A stretch of 64,000 nt of DNA, taken from positions 752,001-816,000 of the forward strand of contig NZ_UHIA01000004.1 of assembly GCF_900460215.1 (NCBI RefSeq), given 5' to 3'. Source of the stretch: Suttonella indologenes (GTDB lineage Bacteria > Pseudomonadota > Gammaproteobacteria > Cardiobacteriales > Cardiobacteriaceae). Shown piece after piece: positions 16,955 to 26,425 of the stretch. The translations under genes were made by a program, and so were the position numbers. Each line of letters opens with the position of its first letter. The first letter of the stretch is position 1. The notes under the pieces were generated by a model, which was not told where the DNA came from, ran no database searches, and saw only the letters and a program-made list of their open reading frames with translations.

Positions 16955-17608
16955 TTAGCGGCGGTCTGCTCGTTTTGAGAGATAATCGCCAAGTGATTGA
17001 ATACACTGCACCATTATCACGAGGATAACAACGCAGGCAAACATGATTTCCGGTTTGTAGCGGTCGTAGCCGTAGCTTTTCGCCACTTTGCCCAAGCCGC
17101 CTGCGCCGATTGCGCCGGCAATCGCGGTGTAGCCGATGAGGGCGATAATGACGATGGTCATGGTATTGATCAGTCCTGCACGTGCTTCGGGCAAGAGCAC
17201 TTTGCCGACGATTTGCATCGGCGTTGCCCCCATGGCTTGCGCGGCTTCAATCAACCCTTTAGGGACTTCGTTGATGATGTTTTCCACCATTCTGGCAATA
17301 AAGGGAATGGCGGAAATCGATAGTGGCACTAGGGCGGCGGTGTTGCCGATAGCGCTGCCGGCTACAAAGCGGGTAAAGGGGATAATCGCCAGCATCAGCA
17401 CCATAAAGGGCACGGAGCGTCCGATATTTATTACAATGCCTAGGGGCAGATAAATGCTGCGTTTGGCAAGGAAATTATTCGGGCGGGTGGCATAAAGCAG
17501 CACACCTAGAGGGATGCCGACCAATGCGGCAATGGCAGCGGCGACAAAGGTCATGTAAAGGGTTTCTAGGGTTGCGGTGTAGAGCAGATTAAGCGTTTGC
17601 GCGGACAT
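16955..17608 (-). CDS. metI: Methionine ABC transporter permease
   Basis: This 217-residue inner-membrane permease has about five hydrophobic segments and the EAA coupling loop (EAAQAMGATPMQIVGKVLLPEA, about residues 130-150). MetI pairs with the MetN ATPase. Its start overlaps the metN stop by 20 bp, indicating translational coupling. Confidence 0.95.
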   Translation of the reverse strand: MSAQTLNLLYTATLETLYMTFVAAAIAALVGIPLGVLLYATRPNNFLAKRSIYLPLGIVINIGRSVPFMVLMLAIIPFTRFVAGSAIGNTAALVPLSISAIPFIARMVENIINEVPKGLIEAAQAMGATPMQIVGKVLLPEARAGLINTMTIVIIALIGYTAIAGAIGAGGLGKVAKSYGYDRYKPEIMFACVVILVIMVQCIQSLGDYLSKRADRR

Positions 17609-18623
17609 AGCCGAGTACCTCTGTGCTTAGGGGGAGGGTATTGAGCCAAGCCAGCGCGGCTTGGATATTCTCAGGTTTACCAATCAGTTCGGCGACCAGC
17701 AGTCCTGCGGTAATGGTGGCGATATTTTCCACTTTGGCTTGAATAATGCTGACGTCCACATCAAAGCGGCGGGTAATCGCGGAGATGACCGGTTCATCCA
17801 CCGCTTCGTTTTGGAAAATGAGCTTGAGCACGGGATAATCGCCTTCAGCTTGCAGGCGTGCGGCATATTGCGGCGGCAAATCGAATTGGCGGATTTGCGC
17901 CACAAAGTGTTTGCCGAGTTCGGACTGCGGGGCGGTAAAGAAGGCTTCGACGCTGTTGTTTTCCACCAATTGCCCTTTGTCTAGGAGCGCGACGCGGTCG
18001 CAGATTTTTTTCACGACTTCCATTTCATGGGTAATCAATAAAATCGTTACGCCTAGGCGCTGATTGATTTCTTTGAGCAATTGCAAGATGGATTCTGTGG
18101 TTTTGGGGTCGAGGGCGGAGGTGGCTTCGTCGGAGAGCAGGACTTTCGGGTCGCTGGCTAAGGCGCGCGCAATCGCCACTCTCTGCTTTTGTCCGCCCGA
18201 TAATTGCGAGGGATAGTAAGCCGCGCGTTCGCTTAATCCCGTGAGTTCCAAGAGGGTTTGCACTTTAGCTTGGATTTGTGCTTTAGGCGTGCCGATGAGT
18301 TCCAAGGGCAGGGCGATATTTTGCGCGACGCTGCGATTGGCAAGCAGATTAAAATGCTGGAATATCATGCCGATATTATGCCGCGCTTTGAGCAGTTGCG
18401 CCGGGCTGAGCGTGGTCAGGCTTTGTCCGTCCACAATCACTTCGCCGCTGCTGGGGCGTTCGAGTAAATTCACGCAACGAATCAGCGTGCTTTTGCCTGC
18501 ACCGCTTTCGCCGACCACACCATAAATTTCGCCTGCGTTGACGTGCAAACTGGTGGGGTGCAAAGCGGTGATTTCGCGTCCGCTTTGCTGATAAATTTTG
18601 CTAATGTTGTGTAAAGTAATCAT
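17589..18623 (-). CDS. metN: Methionine ABC transporter ATPase
   Basis: This 344-residue ABC ATPase has Walker A GESGAGKST (about residues 37-45), signature LSGGQKQRVAIARAL, Walker B VLLSDEATSALDP and the switch histidine in LLITHE. The C-terminal about 90 residues form the NIL/ACT-like regulatory domain that binds methionine and shuts down transport in MetN proteins (trans-inhibition). It is the first gene of the operon. I do not see a clear MetJ-box array or SAM riboswitch upstream. Confidence 0.96.
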   Translation of the reverse strand: MITLHNISKIYQQSGREITALHPTSLHVNAGEIYGVVGESGAGKSTLIRCVNLLERPSSGEVIVDGQSLTTLSPAQLLKARHNIGMIFQHFNLLANRSVAQNIALPLELIGTPKAQIQAKVQTLLELTGLSERAAYYPSQLSGGQKQRVAIARALASDPKVLLSDEATSALDPKTTESILQLLKEINQRLGVTILLITHEMEVVKKICDRVALLDKGQLVENNSVEAFFTAPQSELGKHFVAQIRQFDLPPQYAARLQAEGDYPVLKLIFQNEAVDEPVISAITRRFDVDVSIIQAKVENIATITAGLLVAELIGKPENIQAALAWLNTLPLSTEVLGYVRANA

Positions 18624-18713
18624 GCCGCAATTATTGCGAAAGCCTTAGCGGGACGCAAGAGCCGGTTTATGGTATTTTTTTATAAGTGCATAGGCTTTGT
18701 TTATAGATGCGCC

Positions 18714-19658
18714 TTATTGCGGAACAAGATGCTGAAAACAATAAATGATTGTGCTGGTGCTTAACAAGGACAAGACGGTAGTGGCGAGCAGGGCGGCAGC
18801 GGCGCGGCGCTGATGCCCGTAGCGTGCGCCCATCAGCGGATACATGCTTGCCATCGGCGCACCTGCCAATAAAACGCCTGCCAACATGACATCGTCGCCT
18901 GCGCCGAAGAGCCTGAGCAGGGCGAATACCGCCAGCGGCATGATAATGAGTTTGCCGAGCGTGATTTGAATGATATCGGGCATACTACCGCGGATTTTCA
19001 AGCCGACGAGAGAGCCGCCGATAACGAATAGGGCAATTGCGCCGCCGGCATTGGCAAGCATGTTCACGGCTTTTTTCAGTGCATAGGGCAAACTGTCGCC
19101 AAGCCCAAAGAGGGCGCAGAGCAAACCGGCCAACATGGCGAGAATCATCGGATTTTTCAGTAAATTGCCGAGAATGGTTTTAATCAGTTGCCAACGCTTT
19201 CCGCCTTTTGCGGCGAAACTGTCGCCTAAAATCAAAAAGAGCGGCAGAATGAGCAAATTTTCCACCAAGACGTTGAGTGAGAAGAAAATCCCTGCTTTCT
19301 CGCCAATCAGGGTCAGCAGCAGGGGATAGCCGATAAAGCCCGTATTGGAAGCGGATTGTCCCAAGCCGTTGACCACCGCCGCGACCGAGGTTTGGCGGCG
19401 CAGCTTGGCAATCGCAAAGCCGATGAAAAAAGAAATAAGCGAGCCGCCGGCATAGCCGAGAAAATAAACGGGATTCATAATCGCACCGATCGGCTGGCTG
19501 ATGATGGCTTGGAAAATCAGGGCGGGCAGGGCGAAGGTAACGACGAAACGTCCCATGCCGCGTAGGGCGGTTTGCGACAAAAAGCGGCGCGCAATGGCAA
19601 AATAGCCGATGCCGATGATGATAAAGATGGGAATGACGAGATTAAGAATGGCGAACAT
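18714..19658 (-). CDS. AEC-family permease (auxin efflux carrier / malate permease type)
   Basis: This 314-residue membrane protein has about ten hydrophobic helices in two halves, the layout of the AEC (PIN-like, TC 2.A.69) family, whose bacterial members move malate, malonate and similar organic acids. Helix signatures include VIPIFIIIGIGYF, ASNTGFIGYPLLL and GAPMASMYPLMGARYG. MFAILNLVIP at 19658 is chosen as start over an upstream alternative. It is a single gene; its substrate is not predictable. A second, different AEC protein is encoded at 52910. Confidence 0.85.
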   Translation of the reverse strand: MFAILNLVIPIFIIIGIGYFAIARRFLSQTALRGMGRFVVTFALPALIFQAIISQPIGAIMNPVYFLGYAGGSLISFFIGFAIAKLRRQTSVAAVVNGLGQSASNTGFIGYPLLLTLIGEKAGIFFSLNVLVENLLILPLFLILGDSFAAKGGKRWQLIKTILGNLLKNPMILAMLAGLLCALFGLGDSLPYALKKAVNMLANAGGAIALFVIGGSLVGLKIRGSMPDIIQITLGKLIIMPLAVFALLRLFGAGDDVMLAGVLLAGAPMASMYPLMGARYGHQRRAAAALLATTVLSLLSTSTIIYCFQHLVPQ

Positions 19659-19812
19659 GAAAATAATTTCCTGCAAAATAGGGCGCTATTATAGTGTTTT
19701 CACGTCGAAACAGCCGAATAAATCCTCAATAATTAAATAGAGAATCATGGGTATGCCGTCTTATTTTGATTAGAAGGTTATATAATGGCGAAAGTTGAAT
19801 ATGGAGTGAATC

Positions 19813-20814
19813 ATGGCGGATATTCCTGCTTTTTGGCGGCAAAAAACGATACTGACTTGGCTGTTGTTGCCGCTTGCTTGGCTGTTCGGTATGGCGGCGG
19901 CATGGCGTAAGCGGCGTTTGCAAATATCGGCGCAGCAATGGCGGGTGGCGCAAGATGTTCAGGCGAAAATTCTCGTGGTCGGCAATCTCAGCGTGGGTGG
20001 CAACGGCAAAACGCCGGTTGTGATTGCAGCAGCTCGTGCTTTGCAGGCAAAGGGGGTCGCGGTGGCGGTGATTAGCCGCGGCTATGGCGGCACAGCCAAG
20101 CAGGTGATGGCGGTCGATGCCGATACCGATGCCGCACTATGCGGCGATGAGCCGAAATTAATTGCTATGGCAGCGGATTGTCCGGTGATCGTCGGCAAAG
20201 CGCGGCAGAAGGCGGTTGAGTATGTGCTGCGACATTTTCCGCAGACACAATGGATCATCAGCGATGACGGTTTGCAGCATTATGCTTTGCCGCGTGATGC
20301 GGAATGGCTGGTGGTTGCGCCGGATTTGCGTTTGGGCAATGGCTTTTTATTGCCTGCCGGTCCTTTGCGTGAAAGCCCTGCGCGTTTACAAACGGTAGAT
20401 GCAATTTTATTTAGCGGCGAGGCGGCACATTTTCGCGATTGCCGCCCTGCGCAATATTGTCTGAAGATGCACAATACGCAGTGGCAGACTTTAGCCGCCG
20501 AAACGCTACCCTTGGCGGAGATTCAAAATCAAGCCTGCGCGGTATTGACGGCAATAGCGCGCCCTGAGCGTTTTTTGCAGCGCGTGCAGGCTTTGGGGAT
20601 TAGGCCAAGTGCAGTTTCTTTATTGGCGGATCATCAGGCTTTGCCGCCCGCAGCGGCGGATTTTGCACCGGCGGACAGTCTGCTGTTGATGACGGGCAAA
20701 GATGCCGTCAAAACCCATGATTGGCCGGCAGCTTTGCGTGCGCGGGTGCGAGTATTACAATATAAAGCGGAGCTACCGCCCGAATTATTGGAGTGTTTAT
20801 TGGACAGCGCATAA
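19813..20814 (+). CDS. lpxK: Tetraacyldisaccharide 4'-kinase
   Basis: LpxK phosphorylates the 4' position of the lipid A disaccharide at the inner membrane. The 333-residue protein has an N-terminal membrane helix (LTWLLLPLAWLFGMAAAW), the P-loop GNLSVGGNGKTPVV (GNGKT at 63-67), VISRGYGG, GDEPKLIA and DDGLQHYALPRD, all diagnostic. Lipid A synthesis confirms a Gram-negative host. It is monocistronic here; msbA and kdsB, frequent partners, are absent. Confidence 0.96.
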   Translation: MADIPAFWRQKTILTWLLLPLAWLFGMAAAWRKRRLQISAQQWRVAQDVQAKILVVGNLSVGGNGKTPVVIAAARALQAKGVAVAVISRGYGGTAKQVMAVDADTDAALCGDEPKLIAMAADCPVIVGKARQKAVEYVLRHFPQTQWIISDDGLQHYALPRDAEWLVVAPDLRLGNGFLLPAGPLRESPARLQTVDAILFSGEAAHFRDCRPAQYCLKMHNTQWQTLAAETLPLAEIQNQACAVLTAIARPERFLQRVQALGIRPSAVSLLADHQALPPAAADFAPADSLLLMTGKDAVKTHDWPAALRARVRVLQYKAELPPELLECLLDSA

Positions 20815-20932
20815 AACAGATCTTATGTCTATGTTCCGAAAGATTACCACATGCTGAGATAAATGCTATTGTCAGTAATCACTCCTATCAGGTATAAAGT
20901 CTTGTTTTAATCAAACACCACAGGGAAAGAGA

Positions 20933-21865
20933 ATGATAGAAGCCGCTTTGCGCCAGCGTTTACATGCCGCACTTAAACAATTATCCACCATCGTGGTAGG
21001 CAAAAATGATGTGATTGCCTTATCGATGAGCTGCTTATTGGCGCGCGGACATGTCTTGCTGGAAGATTTGCCCGGCGCAGGGAAAACCACTTTGGCAAAG
21101 GCTTTTGCCGCCACTTTAGGCATGGATTATCGCCGCATTCAGTTTACTTCGGATTTATTGCCTGCCGATGTGGTGGGTTTTTCACTGCTGCACCCCGGCG
21201 AGCATAAATTGGTTTTCCAAGAAGGCCCGATTTTCACCAGCCTGTTATTAGCCGATGAAATCAACCGTGCTTCGCCGAAAAGCCAGTCCGCTTTATTGGA
21301 AGCGATGGAAGAGCGGCAAGTGACGGTGGAACATGAATCGCGTCCCTTGCCCGAGCCTTTTTTCGTGATTGCCACACAAAACCCGCTGGAGCAAATCGGC
21401 ACTTTCGCTTTGCCCGAATCGCAGTTAGACCGCTTTTTGATGCGCCTGTCCCTAGGCTATCCCAGCGCGGCATTGGAAGTGGAAATTCTGCGCGGCGACA
21501 CGCGCCAAGAAATGCTGGCGCAAGCGCAGGCGCAATTAAGCCGTTCCGATGTTTTGCGATTACAAAAGGCGGTACGCGAGATTACGGTATCTGAAGCAGT
21601 GGCGCAGTATGTGCAAAAACTACTGGCGTATACGCGCGACCGCAATCATTTCGCCCAAGGCTTATCCACACGCGCCGGCCTGGGTTTGGTGCGCGTCGCA
21701 CAGGCTTATGCCCTGATTTTGGGCAAAGAAGCCGTATTGCCCGAGCATGTGCAGAAAGTATTTCCCGCTTTGGCTTGGCATCGTTTGCCGAAAAAAGGAC
21801 GCGACGACCACGCACATGCCGAAGCGATTGCCGCCGTCTTAGCGCAAGTGGACGTACCGCTATGA
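20933..21865 (+). CDS. MoxR-family AAA+ ATPase
   Basis: This 310-residue MoxR ATPase is chaperone-like and thought to help mature proteins or metal centres. Walker A is LPGAGKTTLAKA (about residues 46-57), Walker B LLADEINRA (about 104-112), sensor 1 FFVIATQNPLEQIGTFALPESQLDRF, and there is a C-terminal lid helical bundle. The stop overlaps the next start (ATGA), making a moxR-DUF58-transglutaminase unit, a common conserved trio. Confidence 0.93.
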   Translation: MIEAALRQRLHAALKQLSTIVVGKNDVIALSMSCLLARGHVLLEDLPGAGKTTLAKAFAATLGMDYRRIQFTSDLLPADVVGFSLLHPGEHKLVFQEGPIFTSLLLADEINRASPKSQSALLEAMEERQVTVEHESRPLPEPFFVIATQNPLEQIGTFALPESQLDRFLMRLSLGYPSAALEVEILRGDTRQEMLAQAQAQLSRSDVLRLQKAVREITVSEAVAQYVQKLLAYTRDRNHFAQGLSTRAGLGLVRVAQAYALILGKEAVLPEHVQKVFPALAWHRLPKKGRDDHAHAEAIAAVLAQVDVPL

Positions 21866-22794
21866 GCCTGATTGCTTGGCTGCGGCAAAAAAGTCTGGCG
21901 CGGCGCGATGTGGAAGCGGAAGTGCATTTGCCGCGACCGTTGAGAATGCCGATTGTGCCGAGCAGTTTTGGCTTGGCATTTTTTTTCGTCTTAATCGTGA
22001 TGTTTATTTGGACCATCAACCATCAGCTCAATTTGGGCTATGCTCTGATTTTTCTCTTGGCTTTTGTCGCCTTATTCAGCGCCGCCTTAACCGTCAGCAC
22101 TTTTAGCCAATTGCGCCTGCGCTGCGGCGAAGCCGCACCCGTGTTTGCCGGCGAAGATATTTATTTTCCGATTGCGATTGAAAACGAAGAATCACGTCCG
22201 CGTGCCGCCTTTACGCTGCGCAATGCCTTTTATCAGGCGGACTGCGCCGGCATTGAGGCGCACAGCGGTACCGAAGTGAAACTTGCCCAGCCGACCGCCG
22301 AACGCGGCTGGACTTCTCTGCTGCCGCTGGAAATCTACACCACGATGCCGCTGGGCTTGTTCGTTGCCTGGCAATGGCGGCATTTGGCAGGAGAAGGCTT
22401 GGTTTATCCGCAACCTGCCGGCGATTTGCCCTTGCCGATGTTTGCCGACAATGCCAATGGCAGTTTAATGAGCGAAGGACGCGGCGAGGACGAATTGGTC
22501 GGTCTGCAAGGCTATCATCCCGGCGATCCCCTATCGCGAGTCGCTTGGAAGCAAAGCAGCCGCGGCGAATTATTGATTAAGCAATTTTCAGGCATGGGAG
22601 CAGAACAAGTGCTGTTGGATTATCAAAAAATGGGCGGCGACAAAGAAACCCGCATCGCGCAATTGACGCGCTGGGTTTTGGACGCGGAAGCGGCAGGTTT
22701 GCTCTATGCCCTGCGTTTGCCGAATTTCAGCAGCGACTACAGTCGCGGTCAGGCGCATTATCATGCCTGCCTCAGCGCATTGGCGGTGCTGTGA
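21862..22794 (+). CDS. DUF58 membrane protein
   Basis: This 310-residue protein has two membrane helices near residues 35-75 (LAFFFVLIVMFIWTINHQLNLGYALIF and following) and a C-terminal DUF58 region with EDELVGLQGYHPGDPLSRVAWKQSSR and LLIKQF. DUF58 proteins are MoxR partners of unknown biochemical role. The ATG at 21862 overlaps the moxR stop and is preferred over in-frame starts inside moxR. Confidence 0.88.
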   Translation: MSLIAWLRQKSLARRDVEAEVHLPRPLRMPIVPSSFGLAFFFVLIVMFIWTINHQLNLGYALIFLLAFVALFSAALTVSTFSQLRLRCGEAAPVFAGEDIYFPIAIENEESRPRAAFTLRNAFYQADCAGIEAHSGTEVKLAQPTAERGWTSLLPLEIYTTMPLGLFVAWQWRHLAGEGLVYPQPAGDLPLPMFADNANGSLMSEGRGEDELVGLQGYHPGDPLSRVAWKQSSRGELLIKQFSGMGAEQVLLDYQKMGGDKETRIAQLTRWVLDAEAAGLLYALRLPNFSSDYSRGQAHYHACLSALAVL

Positions 22795-24806
22795 TGAAGC
22801 TGAATTTCGCCAAAATCCAATGGATTTCCGCCGCTGCCTTCCATGAGCGCTTAACGCCGCGTCATTGGCGGATTGCCTTAGGCGCGATGAGCATTTGCCT
22901 ACTGCCGCTGATTATCTTCTTTCCGCCGCAAATCGGCGCGATTTTACTCTTGGCGGTCGTAGCAAAAGGGTTGAGCCTATGGCTGGGACGACCGAGCATT
23001 GCGCTGGTGGCGGTATTTATCGTCTTTCCGCTGAGTGTGGCAGTCGTTATTTCGGGCTTTTGGCAAGTAGGACTGACACACAGTTTTCTGGCTTTATTGG
23101 CAGTAATGAGCGTCTGCAAAATGCTGGAATCGCGCAATGTCCGCGATACCCGCATTCTCTTTCTCATCAATTTGGTACTGATGCTGAGCTTTTTAATGTT
23201 CAGTCAATCGGTACTCATCTTCCTCTATCTGCTGCTGGCGGTAGCAGCCAATATGTATGCCCAATTGCAGATTAGCCAGCGCGACAGTCTGCGCGTCAGC
23301 CTCGGACGCTGGCGCGATGTCGGCAAATTGCTGCTCTTGGCATTACCTTTTACGATCATCGTCTTTTTCACCTTCCCGCGTTTTGACCCTATTTGGGGAC
23401 TGCCGCGGCAAAATTCGCAAGGGATTACAGGCTTGCCTGAAGAAATGAGCATGGACGGCCTATCTTCCCTCGCCCAATCCGATGAAATCACCTTCCGCGT
23501 GCAATTTGCAGACGGCAATATTCCGCGCGGCGACATGCTGTATTGGCGCGGTCCCGTGCTATGGCATTATGACGGCAATAAATGGCAGCAACGCGAAGAA
23601 GACCAACGTGCGCCGCCGGAACCCCTGCATTATGACCGCTCGCAACGCCTCGATTACACCCTTACCATCGCCAAAAACGATTTAATCTGGCTGCCCGCCT
23701 TGGAAATGCAAATCGGCGGAGAAGGACGTTTTTGGCGCGGCAGCGCGCATCAAATCCGTCTGCCGCGCACCAAACGCGGCGAAGAACGTTTTCAACTTAC
23801 TGCGGCAACGCGCTTTCAATTGCAAGCCGGCGCCTTGCCCGAATACGACCGCCGCATGGCAACGCGATTGCCGCCCGAGTTGGACTTGACGCGCACCCGC
23901 GCTCTCGCCCAAGAATTGTATCAGGCAGGCGGCAGCAGCGCCGCCGGCTTTGCCGAGCAATTCCTCGCCCACATCCGCGACAATGAATTTTATTACACCC
24001 TTGAGCCGATTCCCGGCGCGCAGCATGTGGAAAACTTCCTCTTCGGCAGCAGCTTCGGCTTTTGTCAGCACTATGCCAATGCCATGGCGGTTGCCGCACG
24101 CAGCGTCGATATTCCCTCGCGCGTGATTATCGGCTATCAGGGCGGCACTTTTAACGCCGTATCAGGCGATTTCGTCGTGCGCGAAGAACAGGCGCACGCT
24201 TGGGTGGAATTATGGCTGGAAGGACAAGGTTGGACACGCTTCGACCCTACTGCGGCAGTTGCGCCTTGGCGGGTGGAAAGTGGCGGATTGTCCAGCGAAA
24301 ATCTAGGCGGCGCGGAATCGCGCAGCATCTTATCGCGCTTTGCCGAGCAATATACGACGGTCTCTTGGTTGCGCGATGCCATTGATGCCGGACAGGCATT
24401 TTGGCAAAACTGGGTCATTAACCTCAATAATGACCGCCAAGGCAGCCTGCTCGGCTTATTGGGCAAATTCGGCTTAGGTGCCGGCATCGTCATCTTACTG
24501 ATAGGCGGTCTTGTCTTGGGATTGCTGTGGCTGCTATGGCATCTGTGGCGCAAACGCGTGCATATTGAAGAAGATGCGGTGGCAAAAGCCATGCGCCGTT
24601 TGCTACTGCGTTTGGAAAAACGCGCTTGGTATAAATCGCGTAAAGAAAGCGTCTCCCTGTTTTTGCGCCGCATCGTCAAAGAAAAGCAGCCCAAACACAG
24701 TACCGCTTTACTGGCATTAGCCGATGCCTACGAGCAATTCCGCTATCAAGAACGTGGTGATGAAGCCGCTCTACTCAGGCAAATTCGCTATGTTGCCAAG
24801 TTATAG
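22794..24806 (+). CDS. TgpA-like transglutaminase membrane protein
   Basis: This 670-residue protein has a cluster of N-terminal membrane helices (about residues 25-195), a periplasmic domain, a transglutaminase-like core and a final membrane helix near residues 565-590 followed by a cytoplasmic DUF4129-like tail. The Cys-His-Asp triad is visible in FCQHYANAMAV (Cys about 424), HAWVELWL (His about 467) and FDPTAAV (Asp about 483). It resembles TgpA of Pseudomonas aeruginosa, an essential protein with transglutaminase activity. ATG at 22794 is chosen as start because it overlaps the DUF58 stop. Confidence 0.9.
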   Translation: MKLNFAKIQWISAAAFHERLTPRHWRIALGAMSICLLPLIIFFPPQIGAILLLAVVAKGLSLWLGRPSIALVAVFIVFPLSVAVVISGFWQVGLTHSFLALLAVMSVCKMLESRNVRDTRILFLINLVLMLSFLMFSQSVLIFLYLLLAVAANMYAQLQISQRDSLRVSLGRWRDVGKLLLLALPFTIIVFFTFPRFDPIWGLPRQNSQGITGLPEEMSMDGLSSLAQSDEITFRVQFADGNIPRGDMLYWRGPVLWHYDGNKWQQREEDQRAPPEPLHYDRSQRLDYTLTIAKNDLIWLPALEMQIGGEGRFWRGSAHQIRLPRTKRGEERFQLTAATRFQLQAGALPEYDRRMATRLPPELDLTRTRALAQELYQAGGSSAAGFAEQFLAHIRDNEFYYTLEPIPGAQHVENFLFGSSFGFCQHYANAMAVAARSVDIPSRVIIGYQGGTFNAVSGDFVVREEQAHAWVELWLEGQGWTRFDPTAAVAPWRVESGGLSSENLGGAESRSILSRFAEQYTTVSWLRDAIDAGQAFWQNWVINLNNDRQGSLLGLLGKFGLGAGIVILLIGGLVLGLLWLLWHLWRKRVHIEEDAVAKAMRRLLLRLEKRAWYKSRKESVSLFLRRIVKEKQPKHSTALLALADAYEQFRYQERGDEAALLRQIRYVAKL

Positions 24807-24844
24807 TTTATTGAATTAAAAAGGCTAAAGAACGAAATATAGTA

Positions 24845-25469
24845 TAGTCAAGGAAATCAAAAAGAGTTACAAATCCACAGGAAGTAAAAGAATAGTTTAT
24901 CGATGCAATTTAATCGCCAATCCTTGCGTTTACGTTTAAGCCAAGCCCACATTTTCTCGATTGGGTTCAGATCCGGACTGTATGGCGGCAGCCATAAAAT
25001 ATGATGTCCCGCATCTGCAATAAGCTCTTGGGTATCCTGTCTTTTGTGAAAGCTGGCATTGTCCATAATAATGACGCTGTTTTCAGGCAATTGTGTTAAC
25101 AGCAATTCTTCTACCTAACAATGAAATACATCACTATTAATACTGCAATCATAAAGCCCTACCGCAAACAACTTGTTCTTATGTATTGCCCCAATAGCAT
25201 TGCTTTGATTCTTGAGTTGCCAGTTGTACTTTCCTAAACAAGGACAGCCTTTGTGGGAATAGCCGTAAGCTCTGTTCTCATGAGATTTAAAGCCGCTTTC
25301 ATCTAAGTAAATGAGGAGTCTGCCTTCAGCTTCAAATGCCGCTAACTGCTTAAGAAATAATAGGCGCTGTTGTTTGTTTGCTTTCGGATGAATTAAGGGC
25401 TTTTTTTCGAGTAATGCCGACACGTTTTAATGCTATGGCAATAGCTCTGTCGCTACAGTTAAAGCGTCT
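24845..25469 (-). mobile_element. IS630 element, copy 2, truncated and nonsense-mutated
   Basis: This copy is near-identical to copy 1 over its terminal repeat and OrfB region but stops at the sequence TACAGTTAAAGCGTC, beyond which unrelated phage DNA begins. The 5' half of OrfA and the right inverted repeat are therefore missing. OrfB carries a TGG to TAG change after FHC (near 25115), and the A8 slip tract is A7. It cannot make transposase. Confidence 0.9.
25115..25423 (-). pseudogene. IS630 OrfB fragment with internal stop
   Basis: The frame encodes LIHPKANKQQRLLFLKQLA and the first catalytic Asp (LIYLDESGF). It ends at an amber codon where copy 1 has Trp. The remaining catalytic part continues in frame to 24857. 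It is a dead transposase gene whose 5' part is lost at the prophage junction. Confidence 0.85.
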
Positions 25470-25572
25470 CGATGAACAAGCCAAAATTTTGCACAGCTTA
25501 GAGGGGCAGCTTAAAGGCATGGCAGACAATAACAACCTGATTTTAGAGATACTTTTGAAAAAAGGAGATTGA
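25470..25572 (+). pseudogene. DUF2730 family phage protein, C-terminal remnant
   Basis: The frame entering from the IS630 junction reads RLDEQAKILHSLEGQLKGMADNN and ends LLKKGD. This matches the coiled-coil C-terminus of the DUF2730 proteins that precede the gp26/gp27 genes in Mu-like phages. The N-terminal membrane part is gone, replaced by IS sequence. Confidence 0.6.
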
Positions 25573-25574
25573 AC

Positions 25575-25886
25575 ATGATGCAAGATTTACAGCGGCAGTA
25601 TATCCGCCGCGCAATGATGACGGTGCTGGCTTATGACAGCGATTATCGCCTCAGCCTTGATATGATTGGCGCGGCGCTGGAGGCAACAGGACAAAACAGC
25701 ACTTACGACCAATTGCAAACCGAGGCGCAATGGCTGGAGGAGCAAGGCTATGTGCGGCGTGAGTTATTACCGATTACCGTGATTAGCTTGACTGACCGTG
25801 GGCTTGAGATTGCACGCGGCAAAGCCAAAGCCTACGGTATCCGCGATTTGCGCCCGTCTGAAATTGCCGAGATGAGTCAGCGCTAA
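25575..25886 (+). CDS. Mu gp26-like phage protein
   Basis: This 103-residue protein looks like a small winged-helix fold (YRLSLDMIGAALEATGQNSTYDQLQTEAQWLEEQGYVRRE, then VISLTDRGLEIARG). Proteins of this type occupy the position just before DUF3486 in Mu-like phages. It may be a small packaging or regulatory component. ATG at 25575 follows AAAGGAG at 7 bp and is preferred to a TTG two codons earlier. The stop overlaps the next start. Confidence 0.7.
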   Translation: MMQDLQRQYIRRAMMTVLAYDSDYRLSLDMIGAALEATGQNSTYDQLQTEAQWLEEQGYVRRELLPITVISLTDRGLEIARGKAKAYGIRDLRPSEIAEMSQR

Positions 25887-26425
25887 TGGCACAATCGAGC
25901 ATCAAAACCCTGCCGTCGGCACTGCTGGAGCAATTGCAGGAATGGCTGCGCGACCCTAGCATCACGCAGCTGGAAGCAACGGATAGACTTAATACCCTGC
26001 TGGTGGAGCTGGGCGAAAAACCGCGCAGCAAGTCCGCGGTTAATCGCTATGCCATGCAGATGCAGGCGGTGGGCGACAAAATCCAGCAAAGCCGCGAGAT
26101 TGCCGATATGTGGATTGCCCGTTTCGGCAATGCGCCGCAGGGCAAAGTCGGCGCATTGCTCAATGAGATGGTGCGCAATCTAGCCTTTAGCACCGCACTG
26201 CGGCTGTCGGAAAACGAGGAGGCGGTAGAGCCTAAACTCTTGAGAGAGTTGGCGATTGCGATTGAAAAATTAGAGCAGGCAAGCAATCTGAACGAAAAAC
26301 GCCAAGCCGACATCGAACGCGCCGCCCTTGCCAAAGCCGCCACCGCCGCCGAGCAAAGCGCGAAGGCGCAAGGCTTGTCAGATGAGGCGGTGGCATTGAT
26401 TAAACAAAAAATTTTAGGAGGCTAA
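25886..26425 (+). CDS. DUF3486 protein (Mu gp27-like), probable small terminase
   Basis: This 179-residue, highly helical protein begins with a helix-turn-helix-like segment (LQEWLRDPSITQLEATDRLNTLLVEL, then KSAVNRYAMQMQAVGDKI). DUF3486 corresponds to Mu gp27 and is thought to be the small terminase subunit, which recognises the pac end. It lies between the gp26-like gene and the large terminase with 1-bp spacing or overlap at both ends. Confidence 0.85.
   Translation: MAQSSIKTLPSALLEQLQEWLRDPSITQLEATDRLNTLLVELGEKPRSKSAVNRYAMQMQAVGDKIQQSREIADMWIARFGNAPQGKVGALLNEMVRNLAFSTALRLSENEEAVEPKLLRELAIAIEKLEQASNLNEKRQADIERAALAKAATAAEQSAKAQGLSDEAVALIKQKILGG

Noticed and set aside
25851..25862. CCCGTCTGAA in the gp26-like gene as an uptake sequence
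   Set aside because: It matches the Neisseria core at only 9 of 10 positions and stands alone.
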